64,000 bases of DNA from Neodiprion pinetum (taxonomy: Eukaryota > Arthropoda > Insecta > Hymenoptera > Diprionidae). Positions within the stretch are counted from its first letter, which is position 1; each line of letters starts with the position of its first letter. Position numbers and translations under genes: made by a program. The notes below the pieces were generated by a model. That model made no database searches and was not told the origin of the DNA. It saw only the letters and a list, made by a program, of their open reading frames with translations. This document shows, one piece after another, positions 27,101-39,700 of this stretch. The DNA lies in assembly GCF_021155775.2 (NCBI RefSeq), contig NC_060234.1:36205026-36269025 (forward strand), written 5' to 3'.

Positions 27101-30100
27101 TGGAAAATTTTCATACAGTTTTTTTTTTCTTCTTCAACATTACGATTTCTCAATTTCTTTGTAACCATAACAAGATGTAAAGGATAAAGCAATCTCGTGA
27201 GGAAATAATCTTCTTTGAGATTGAAATTAATGAAGTCCGACGAAACGAAAATCGTACAAATATTACATATTAGATTTAAACATTTCGCCGCTAATGCGGG
27301 GGTAGAATTAAATTATACGTCTCGCGTGCTGCTGGCGAATTAAGCGGGTCAAAAATTATCTGGTTGTAAATAAAGCATTGCGGGGACCGTTTTTTGCCAA
27401 GTTGTTGAAAATTCCTCATTCGCGTCTACACGCATAGTCATTCAAAGACGCGATACGGCCACGGGATTAGACTCGCCTATAATACGGTGAAATTTTTCCA
27501 CACACGAGAAATCGGTCGAACGTACGTTTTAACCTTTGACGAAATGGAATCGCCTAAAGGCGACGAACACCTTTTTTCCTCGAAATAGAAAAACTCGACT
27601 CTGTATTGACAGGGCACTTTGAATTCGGAAAAGGTTCGCACGGTTTTTTGTTTTTTTTTTTTTTATCTCAAGAGAAAATAAGAAGAACACGTAGGTAAAT
27701 TTTTTTTTTGCTATTTCTGAATACCCGAACACATTTCGCATAAGACTTACATGAATAGTTTTCAATCCTAATATCACCAAATCATCAAATCATTTGTACA
27801 AATAATTACTTCTATTGTTGCATGATGTTCGAAAATCGCACAAATAAGGTGAACGCCAATTAGATCGATCGAAATAAAAACTTTCCTCGCACGACAATTA
27901 TCGTGCTGGTTTACGATAATAATAATAATAATGATAGTAATAATAATAATAATAACAACAACGACGACAACCTTAATACCGCTACAATTCTTTTTGTAAA
28001 TATTTCAAAGGGTAATGAGAGCGTCCGGAACGATTTAAAAATTAACCAACGTGCCAGTTTTAGTCGTTGACAAGAAATATGTAACACCCGTTAAGTTTCG
28101 AACGTCATCGGGTTGAACCAAGGCATTGTAACAGCTGCGGATATAAAATTGATGCTTAAATTATTGCCCGTAAGAACGTTCGCCGAGGGTCTCGTCCGTA
28201 GATATAATGTATGAGAAATCGTGTATGAAGAAATGAGTAACTAGACGACGTCCACAGCAGTTATACCAAGGCTTGCAGGACACAATGTACCTTGTACACC
28301 ATGCGCCGAAAGAAATGATACATCAATAAAGAATATTGCCGCGCCGCGACCCGCATTTAATGTATAATATTATAGCGTCGTAAATTGGCGCATAACTCAC
28401 GCGGTTCGGCTCTATTCGGTTCTCTTTTCTCCTTTTTCTTCTCCTCTCTTTATATATATATATATATTTATATATACTTATATATTATATATATCAGCTG
28501 CAATATCGTTTCAAAGTCGTAGAAACTTTTCTGCAAAAACTGTTTCTTTATCATATGCGTTATACGTAGGTATAATAATTTATTGCGGTTTTTGAGTGTG
28601 TAAAGTCCAACGTGTAAAGCGTAAGTTTTGAGGTCGTAATACAGGTGGAGGAGAAAATCTAGCGTAGGTGTAAACGAGATTTACAGAAATTATGTAGAAT
28701 TGATCGTACGGGATAAAATTGTTTTTATTTTGTTGTACAATTAAAAATTTTTTTATTTCCTTTTATTTTCGCCTCTCTTATCGTACATTTTTTTCCCCGC
28801 AGCTCACGCAGCCCGGATTTTCCAACGACGAAAATTGAAATAAAATAGAAAGGCTCGGTCGGGTCCGATTAGGTGTGTATTATAGCTGCGGATCGGGGAT
28901 TCCGAACGCCATGGGATTATACTGCATTGTTCGGCGCGGTGTGAAAATTAATTAATTTACCGATAGCCGGGTTCGATAAGCCGAGGCATTATACAGCCTG
29001 CTATAACATTTTGCATAGCAAAGAACACGGTAATAGTCGTTCGCCCACTTCTTGTTCAAGCTGTTTCAGCTGGTGTAAGAAATCATTCGAATATAATCAT
29101 ATGCAGCCGTAGCGCTGACACGCACGTCCGTTCTACGCTTGATCGGGGCTTTTTTAATACTAGCAGAGAAATACTCGTCTCTATAGGTATAATATCGACG
29201 CATACGTGCCTAATTGTAAAGCTATAAAACCTCTTTGTCAAATCTGACACGCGTGTTACACGGCCCAACATTACGATGCTTCATCCGGCGTATAATGTAA
29301 GCAAAGATAAAGTAGGAACGACCGTAAGACTGGCTTCGTTATTGAAAAAAAGAAAGTTTGAAAAAAATAGTAATAAGAAAAAAATATTCTACAATATGAA
29401 TAATTTAATATCGATAATTAAACGCGAGTTGTCAAGGCTCGTGTGGGTCTAATCACGCGTCATGTTCGTTATAATGAACGTGTCGATGGACGCGTCAGCA
29501 ACATGGCGCTGCCGGTATAATCGCTGTCTCTCTCTCTGTCTCTCTCTCTCTCTCTCTCTTCTACACCAATTTGTTACGTCGCAACTTAAGTCAGCGTTTC
29601 TTTCAGGGCTCTTACGGTATTGTCAAACTCGCCTACAACGAAGAGGACGAAACGCACTACGCGATGAAGATCCTAAGTAAGAAAAAACTGATGAAGAAGG
29701 CCGGGATTTTCGGGAGAATGGCACCGGGGAGAAAAGGGCTCGCTAATCCGTTGGCAAAGGTTTACAGGGAGATTGCCCTTCTCAAAAAGCTCGATCATCC
29801 GAACGTCGTGAAGCTCGTCGAGGTCCTCGATGACCCGGACGAGGACAACCTCTACCTCGTATTCGAGCTTGTGCAAAAGGGTGAGGTCCTCCAGCTGCCG
29901 ACCGATCAACCATTGGACGAGGACACAGCGCGGATTCACTTTCGCGACATCGTTTTGGGGGTCGAATATCGTGAGTTCTTCTTCATCTTCGTCATCGTAA
30001 TTTCCTTCCCTCACGTTACGTGAAATTCATAATTAAGAACGAAGCGTGGCAGCCTGGTGATTCTTTTTTCTTTTCTTCTCGCCTCTTATTCACTTCCAGC

Positions 30101-33100
30101 ATCATTCCTTCGACAAGCGGAGCTTTACTGCACCGGAGGCGGTCGGAATGTTTCACAGCGTCAAAGAGTGCTCGAAAGCTCATTTCAACCCCTTCTTGTT
30201 CCCCCAGCTCTTGAACGTCCACGTATCAGTGCACGTGTGTTCGCGCGTGTGTGTGTGTGTGTGTTGGCGTGTGTGTGTGTGTGTGTGTGCGTGTGTGTGT
30301 GTGGCGTCCAACTGCAGAGCGAGCAAAAGCATCCGCAGATGTGAACTCACACCCGGCTCTCGTCCGAACTTTGTTCTTCCAGTGCATTACCAACGGATAG
30401 TACACAGGGACATAAAGCCCAGCAATCTGCTCGTCGACGGCGAGGGTCACGTTAAGGTCGCGGATTTAGGTGTCAGCGCGGAATTAAGGGCTGCTGGTGA
30501 ACTGCTCTCGGGACCTGCTGGAACGCCGGCGTTTGCCGCACCGGAAACTACCACTCCTGGAGCGCAGTATTCCGGAACGGTGGGTGAAAAATTTAAACTC
30601 CAAACACGGGTTTGGGTTTCGTGTGAAAGTTTTAAATGTGAAAATCTTCTTTCTTCAACATTTTACAGGTCTAGAGTGCAGAAGTAACGTGTTCTTTAGC
30701 GAAATCGAACGTGTATCGAGAAACGGTTGATGTAAAGAAAAGAGATTGATCGATTCATTGATTGATTGATCGGCCAAAATTCAATACGTCTCGTTAGAAT
30801 AGTCGAAATATTACATTCGTAAGCTGTGAAGATTTTTTTTGAAAATAAAAGAATAGCAAATATTTGAATTATAAACGAAGTAAGCTTATTCGTGTCGATT
30901 ATTCGTTTCAACTTGCTCGCTGTTCTTCCATCACCTCGGCGTCGTTAAATTGTTATCATCGTTATTGTTATTATTATTTAAATTAATATATAGTGCCGAT
31001 TGTCAGCCAACCAACCTTCTTGTGAAACGTTGTACCGAATGCGCGCGTGTCCGTGTCATTTTATGTAAATACACAAGTGCGGTAATTGGCTTGTTGGCTA
31101 ATTGGTTTGGTATACTGCTAGGCGACCGCTTGAGTATCGGATTGTGGAAAAATAGTTGAAACCAGTATACCGGTACTCCTATGCATAATGTATGGTCAAA
31201 GTGCGTAGAGCTAGGCACCAGCATGACTCTATTAAAGCCTCTCCACGCAGCTGTCCGGACACGTAACGAGTTCTCTGCAGTCTGCGATGCATACCTGGAG
31301 GCTGCACTCCGAACGAATATAATTAACGCCTTTCAAAGTTATCGCACCGTTAAAACTGTCCTCAACTTTTACAGAGTCGGCACCATTTGACAAACGCTAA
31401 GTTGTCGCGCTTACGCTTCTACGTTGTGCGGTTTTATTACGGTTATTATCATCACAAATATCAGTGCAAGAGAATTGATAAGTTCGCGGCACTGAACATT
31501 TATAACGGTTATTAGTATATCTATAGCTATACGACGTACGTAACAATTCATTCTTACCTGCGCGAAATCAATAGTGTTATTTATAATTATCATCGAACGA
31601 GGAATTTCTCTTGCGTAAAACATTAATTCACATTGTATGCAACGACCGTGCTTATGATACTGCTGTTGCATACATTTTTTACAACCTATAATGCGGGGAT
31701 CCCAAACCTGATCGAAGACTATGAATTATTAAAGGATTTTTTCCACAAGCTATACCGTCAGAGAATTGCCAAATGCATCGGAACATATAAATAAGAAGCA
31801 GATTAAGCTATTGGAATCAAAAAAATAAATATATATGTATTGGGAAAAAAAAAAATAAAAATTAATGGTTACAATGAGGAAAATTTCACTTGTTATAGTA
31901 ACTAGAAAAATTCAATAAAACAGGTATCGTTAAAAAAAACTATTTGAATGTTGTTGGAATTACGAAAAACTAGATGCGCGTAACCATTTTGCATTATTGT
32001 CGATCCTTTTTTGGTGATTGCAACGCAACATCAGTTTCCGAGGTTTACTCTACTTTTTTAGTTAAACAAGGCTTTAACGTCAATTTATCGTTGCACGAGC
32101 ATTAAATTTTCGCAACAGTTACAAGAAAATCTAGTAACAGTGATCGTAATAAGACAGAATAGTAACGGATACTAGACTTTCCGATAACGGCTACAAAACT
32201 AATTTTCATTTTCTACCTAGAACTATACTTCATGATTGTGGTAAAAAAATGAAAATAGTTAAGGACCGAGCGGTAACAGGAACTAAAAATTTCTCTCAGT
32301 GTATAAGTTTCGTTGCGTCGCGACTTGGAATCTTACAATAATTTCAAGAAAAATTACGAGTATCGTTTCTCAGAAAGCAGTATAAAAATTCGTGATTTCC
32401 GGCTAAGGGAGAAAGAAATGCAGTTTAATTAAAATAATTTACCCTGCAAATTCTCCACGTTCACAGCTCTGCGACGTTTGGTCGATGGGAGTGACTCTTT
32501 ACTCATTGGTGACCGGAAAAGTGCCTTGGGACGGATCCGGAAGCATAATCGGTGTGCAGGCGGCGGTGCGATCGGAGCCGTTAAAGTTCCCAGAAAAACC
32601 AGAGCTCTCTGCGAAACTGAAGGAGCTGATAACCAGGATGCTGGAGAAGGAACCGTCCGCGAGGATCGCGCTGAGGGACATCAAGATACATCCGTGGGTT
32701 ACGAACGAGGGGGCGGAAGCTCTGCCGAGCGAAGCTGACAACTGCAGACTTCCGGTTACCGTCACTGACGAGGAGGTCGCCCGAGTCGTTACCAGGGTTC
32801 CTAAGCTCGACACCCTCATTTTAATCAAGACGATGCTCAAGCAGCACAGCTTTCAGGTGAGAAAAATCCGAGCAACCGGTTATCTTTAATCAAGGCGAAA
32901 TCTCAGCCAAGTGTAACGAAACGTCCGTAATCATGTCTGCCAACTTTTTCGAGAAAAGTAATCTCGAAGCTTTTCATTCGGCTGTTTACTACCGCAGGCC
33001 GTCTTTTTCCTAGGACACGTGGCTCCGCGCTGTCTGATCACATATACATGTAAGGATGCTTTTAGGGGCATGTAAAAGCGAAATTACTCGCGTATTGTTA

Positions 33101-36100
33101 GAACGAAACGAGCAAACAATCAGACGAATGCCTAAACCTTGTACGCTTGTGTTTGAACACCGTGAGTTCTCTGCGCGTTGAGTTTTCATCGGAAAACTTG
33201 GTCCGAACCTCGTCCTTCTTATTCGCGTTAACTTATTAATGACATTCTCGAGGTTGAGCTTCGTTCAGAATACATGAAGCCCTCCTCGACTTCTCCGAGG
33301 GGTTTTTATTTATTATTTACGACCTGGAATGTTATCCCGTTATATCCCGGAGCAAGGAATTTTCTTTTCTATTTCACCGCGCGGAATAACCGTCGTAAAG
33401 TTTGCGCATCGAGCTTTCTCGTATCAAGTCTGACGAAAACTATACGCGTTGCAAATATCGTCTTTATACAAGTCCTCGGAGAATCGGCAAAGTTAATTTT
33501 TTCCCGCAAAAATTCATGATTTCCAAAGATTGAAAAATCAAGCTTACTTGTTTCACCGTCACTCCAAATTTTTACCAAGCTGAAGGCGTTTTCGTTTTCG
33601 AGTATCTTTAACAAGTCTATACGGCGAAGAAAAAGAACCCTCCTAAATTTCAATTCCGAGAATCTGCCTGCCGGTGTCATCTACTTCGATTAAGACTCCT
33701 CCTCGATGACTAATGATTAATAAATAAGTTAACGCGTCGTACCGACGATCGATTTTCCTCGGCATTGCGTCGTGCAACTCTGGGTACTTATAAACACTAC
33801 AAATATACGTCTCGTGTAAAATCTATGCACCGGTAGTCGCCTTTTTACGAAGAAAAACTTAATCGCATGTTACTCGTACGTGGCAAACAGATTCGCAGGG
33901 CAATTATCGCTCTGTTTTTCACTTGATTTAATAGACGAGCTCCTTCCCTAGCCTTTGATGAATAATAATACTAAACAACCTTACAGAATGAAAAATAAAA
34001 AATAAAATATTCAAAGAAGCGTAAAAGGAAATATAATACAGCGCTGCGAATAACTTTTATCTTCACAAGGATAACTCATCAAGTTGAACAAGCAGCCCTT
34101 GGCGCTTAATTGAAACACCGGGCTTACTTCTTATTATCGTTAGGTTGGAGGAATAAAAATATTTACGAAGTATTTCATATATAATATAACGTTCGAGTTT
34201 CTCGGCTTCGTTTACACGCCGAATGGAGAAATAAGTAAAAATATTTAGCAAGGTTAATTTTTTGTTCAACTCTTGCCGAAGAAGATATAAAATGTATGAT
34301 ATTGTAATACCGATAACGGTAATAACCATTAATCGTGAATTTTTTTTATCTGATCAAGTGACTATATACATACATTCCAATAAGAACCGTCCTAACATTA
34401 ACAAGACGAAAAATAAAACATATCGTACGTAACGGCTGTTCGTTTTAAGCATTATTATTAGTATTATTGTTGTTGTTGCTCTTGTGATTATCATTTTTAT
34501 TATTATACCGATTCAATTTCATTACTAATGCAAGAACGGTGATTTACGGTTAGTAAGTAATAAATTTGAACGGGCCTTGGCTGCATTGCGAAGCTTTGGA
34601 AGTACCTAATCGGTACCTTCGACCGTTTCGTTTCGGAGTGATTTAGGTACCTTCGATCAGCTACGAGAAATATATATGAGGACATGTGGGCTGGATGTGG
34701 GCCGCAGTTCTGCGCAATCTTTCCCATCGAGCGATTCATATTTACACCTGTAATATTCAAGGACGGCTTTCCCTTAAAGCCTTCGTGATTCCCTCGGGAG
34801 AAGAGCGATTCATTTATAACTAATGCATGATCCTCAACCTTTCGAATAATTCCTAGTCAAACTCTGCTGCTTTGTTTGTAGAATTTTTACAATATTTATA
34901 CATATATATAAATACATATATATATAAATATTGTCGATCAAAAATAGCGAGATAATTAACGATAAAGATATTATTGTTAAAGACAATAAAACAGAGTATA
35001 GTAAGAGTATCGACTATATTGATAAAACGGCGAGCAATATTAATTACAAGGGAAAAATGCAAGGCATTCAGATACAATTAAATCATGCAAGAAATTCGAA
35101 TACATCCAAAGAAAAGGTACGAGTGAGAATCAACAGATTAACGAGACGAGGTATGCGATAGCGATAGAGGAGCGTGCGTTCGCGATACTATTAATTGGGA
35201 TACATTTGGCGAGATTTACAAAATCGGTCAATCAAGGTAGGCTAGTATGCAATCCACAATCTAAGGTTCTTAAATTAGGGCACAATGCAAGCGACGACAG
35301 AATGAGATAACGCGAGAATAATAATATTACAATAAATAAAAACAGTCGGGGTAATCTGCAGTTAGCAGAGAACATTAAAAATAATAAAGAAATTCGGAGA
35401 TATTGTGAGAAACGAAAGAAACAAGAATTACAAGTCAATCGGATAATATCTAAGTTAATTCAGCGGTTCATCAATTCAATTTAGCGAAACAATATAATAA
35501 TCCAAATTTAGGTGGACAAGATACTCGATATAATAGTCAAAGTTCACAAATGGTTTTGAAGAAGACAAATCAATGTGTAGTGTCTAGCTTGGAATATATG
35601 CGATAGATATGAGATAATTGACGGTAAGATATAGGGAACATACAGATATTCTTAACGTATCAAGAAACAAAATTGCACGAAAGATACGATAATGCGATAT
35701 ATTACAAGCGAGAAGAACTACGGACAAACTACGTGCCAGCGATAATAGAAGCGAGAATTAATCAGAAAGATGTTACTCACAGTACGGCGCAATATCCAGG
35801 CTCCGAGAACGACGTGTTACATACACCGCGCAGCGATGAGAGACATATTTACGATATTAATTACTCAACAATAATCGATAGCAAGGCAAATCAATCGAAT
35901 CAGACAAAGGATCTAGACAAGGTAACGGAAATTACGGTAAAAGATAAGGACAAGGGACTAAGAATAAGACAAACTGAGAAAATGTATACAAGCTAGTTAA
36001 TTTTTCGATCACTACAACGACCAATAGTCAGCTATTCGAATAAAACAGGTAAATGGGTAATCTCGATGAAATCAGAAGCAAAGCGCTAGCCAAACGCTGC

Positions 36101-36678
36101 AATTCAGCGACATTAGGTAAGCAAAGCGAAATTAATAAAGAGGAGCAATAGCCACTAGAAATCGAACAAGCAAGTTAACTAGCCGCGAACTTATTTGCGA
36201 TATTATACAACAAGGGATACGATAAAGGACGAGCCCGTGTGGCCCACGCAGCTAGAGCCGCGAGAAAAGATAAGAGAGAAAATAGGTAAAAGATATAGAT
36301 AAGGTACGATGCAAATAACTTCGGGCTTCGCAATTTAACAAAGATAACCTCACTTACGTGAATAGAAGATCCAGGCGAGAACGGCACGGACAGCGATAGA
36401 ACAAATAAAATTGACAAATGCGGTAACAACACTGCCGAGGTGGCGGAAAGCACGTCGACGTAGCGCGAACACTAGACGTAGAATGTGCTGGAATGTGCCT
36501 AGTCGAGGGATGCTCCTCGCGATCTCGCTCGATTTTCGCCGTATTGCCGTCCTTGTTTACGGGTGATCGTAATTGGGCCAGCAGGTCACGTGACACGATT
36601 CAACAGGTAAGACGGGCGGTAGTCCAACGGCTCCCTCGTTGACATTTATAAATTTATCGACTCGTCGATCGATGTGTA

Positions 36679-36709
<31 letters not shown>

Positions 36710-39700
36710 ATCGATGCGGGAATAGATCTTGGCGGTAGATGATGATTTTAATTAAAGCTTCCTGTTCCTCGCTACGCTGGTATTCCCCGCGCAGTCCATT
36801 TCTCCGGTTAGAGGGCATCCATTAATCACGCGATGCCTTCATAATCAATTTTATACCCCCCCCCCCCCCCCCTTTGCACGTTATCACGTGATTTTTTTCG
36901 CCGATCGACTACTCGCGTGCATGGGTTAAAAATGCGATAAAACCGATAAAAATCTTTAAATATACTCGGTGTTTTTAGAAAAAAATTCACCAAAAAATAC
37001 ACCTGATATTACCCTCCCCCCGTGCGATCAGTCGTGATATTTTCGAATACCCCTCCCCTCTCCCCCCCCCCCCCCCCCCTCGTGAGTCTCACGCGATTAA
37101 GGGATGCCCCCTTAGTCGCGGCTCGGTTATAATCGCTGTACGGCACCATCGTACCGAGAGGTGATTGCCACACGGGCCTTTTCATCCAACAATCACCGGT
37201 CCGACATGGCCCATACCCAGCCACTCGGGTTTGACGGCCAAGCTGCGATCCTTCGACGAGACATGTGCATCGGACAAACATGCTCCTGCTTGATGGCTGA
37301 CGGCGAAATAGGCATTGGAGTTGGTTCGGCTCCTGGCCGATAAGTCCGGTCATTAGAGGTCTGTGTTGGCACCTTGCGCTTCGTACCAACACGAATGACC
37401 CTGTTCTCAATCCTTGCAGGCATCCACCCGGAGTTAGGTTGCGATAATCTGTCCTCTGGCTGCCGGTAGGACGTTGTTGACCCGATCAGTGACCTCTGCC
37501 TTGCGATATATGGTTCTCTCGAAGCTATGTTCTCGGCGGGTGTTCTTGTAGTGCGGTACGAAAGATGAAAAAAAAAAAAACAAAAATAATAGACAGGTAT
37601 TAGCTTGATGTAAGAAATTTAATCTAAAATTAGCTAGTCGTTGTTTCTGGAGTATTGGCCGCCGACGTGCCTTCGATGTTTATTTGTTATTCTGAGGAGG
37701 GAAGAGTGCATCACAATAGCCCATGTGACGCGATATAAAATACCAAGTCACAAACACATATACATATGGGACATTCCATGTCGATTCACCGGGCCATTGG
37801 CCCGACCCCTTCCGATTTTGATGTCCAATTTATTTTGGGTTCTGTTTGGCCCAAAATACGACCTCAAATATTTGGAAACTTTTATATCAATTTTAAGGGG
37901 TTGCACGAGCTCAAGAATCGTAAAATTGTGAGAAAACATGAAGAGGGATCGTTTTTAAATTGATGATTTTTATTTTTCACAGAAACTAGGACCCAAAACA
38001 TAATTTTTCGTCCTAGTCCGATAGTGGGCCGAGAACTAGCATTGTTGATTTTTTTTTTTTTTTTCAAGAATATTTTATTTTATTTTATTTTTCGGACGAA
38101 AAACAAAAAAAAAATAGTTTAGAAAATAAGGAAAGAGGCCCGAAAATTGTCGAAGAAGCTCTACTTTTTACTAACTTACTATTTTATACCAACTTTTAAT
38201 CTAAGAAAGAAAAACAAGTTTCACAAGAAAAAAATATATTTTTTGTTTTTCGTTCGCAAAATAAAGTAAAATATTCTTGAAAAAAAAAAATCAACAATGC
38301 TAGTTTTTGGCCCACTTTCGGACTAGGACGAAAAATTATGTTTCGGATCCTAGTTTCTGTGACAAAAAAATCATCAATTTAAAAACGATCCCTGTTCATG
38401 TTTTCTCACAATTTTATGATTTTTGAGCTCGTGCAACCCCTTAAAAATGAAATAAAAATTTCCAAAAATTTGAGGTCGTCTTTTTGGGCCAAACAGAACC
38501 CAAAATAAATTGGACATCAAAATCGGAAGGGGTCAGGCGAATGGCCCGGTGAATTGACATGGAATGCCCCATATATATCTATGTATGAATTGCCTCAACA
38601 GCGTTAATCGAGAAGGTGAATTACGATACGGCAATTCGGTATATGTGATATGAATTTATATAATTGTTATTCCTTGCAAGACACGTTCCTAATCTATTCT
38701 TTTTTTACGCGGTTTGCCGTCTTTCTGTATTCTGACGCACGTTGCAACGTCGTGAATAAACCTAATAACGCATCTGAGATGGACGTTTAATATAAAACAA
38801 AAAAAATGTCCCGCGGATCGCCGGACGTTCAATGATAAATCGTATAATCAAGCGCTATTAAGGTGCTCATTAGGCGTTCTCATCAAAATTTAGGCACTCG
38901 ATTTTCTCTGTTATTAGAACACTCGATGATACAGCTGTACATCACGATCAGTGTTTCTAAGATGACTCTGCTAATATTACACATGTCATTAAATTCACTC
39001 AACGTAATTATTAACCGGTCGGCGATTTTTTTTTTCGGCTCGAATTCCATTCTTTGGGTTCGACGAATGTAAAATAATCGTGCAAAAATAGAAATTGTGC
39101 AACGCGACGTCGGTGAACCGTTATCTAATTTTTATACCCTTTGCATTTGTTAAACTCACGTAGAAACGTTGCAAGTAAAAGAGGTGAAGATGAATCGAAA
39201 GCGAAAAATGAAACGAAACTTAACGAGGATACAAGGAGAAAATTCGGGATGTTCGAGATTTGAACTTGTCGAATCTTCACGGTTTGATAAAAGTATCGTT
39301 TCCGCAGAATCCCTTCCTGGCAAAAAGAAGTACAAAATCTGTGTCCAGCGACACGATGCCAGGTGATATTTCTCAACCACCGATTGCCGGCCGGACGGGA
39401 AGTTCCGGAATATCCGAGAAGAGTTCGAACATCCGGGCGGAGAAATTTCACGAGGCGGGAAGAAGCAACTCGGCACCGGACACCTTCGAGGGTCACCTTT
39501 GCAGCGACAGGTGAGATCGAGTTACGAAAAAATCTCAATTCCACGCCTCGTTTATGATACAATTACCTATACAGGGGAGAAGGGGTGGGAGAAAAGGAAA
39601 GAAGCGAGAAAATTTACACAAATTATCAACCGATCTGCAAACAAAGTGCAGGTGTAATTGATCGGCGTTTATGCAAAAACATTTATTAAACCTGCTCTTT

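Larger units (their letters stand above)
25630..29606 (+). other. CaMKK intron 2 (about 4 kb)
   Basis: The intron splits the kinase glycine loop between Gln507 and Gly508. It contains an AAT/AAC trinucleotide tract (27915-27966), an AT microsatellite (28451-28496) and a CT-rich tract (29526-29560) just before the acceptor. I see no further coding sequence in it. Confidence 0.85.
32857..39307 (+). other. CaMKK intron 5 (about 6.5 kb), repeat-rich
   Basis: The intron separates the calmodulin-binding segment (…HSFQ | NPF…) between two exons. It holds a decayed N/Q/K-rich block (34880-36000), long G and C homopolymers (36679-37079), an unassigned minus-strand open frame (37193-37566) and an ~815-bp palindrome (37763-38577). 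No additional CaMKK exon is needed, because Gln824 joins Asn825 as expected from vertebrate homologues. Confidence 0.85.

Noticed and set aside
30148..30382. Open frame running through the GT microsatellite into CaMKK exon 4, suggesting an alternative start
   Set aside because: The Cys-Val repeat comes from the microsatellite. The preceding exon joins exactly to the acceptor at 30382 to give the conserved GVEY-LHYQ sequence, so the extension is intron.
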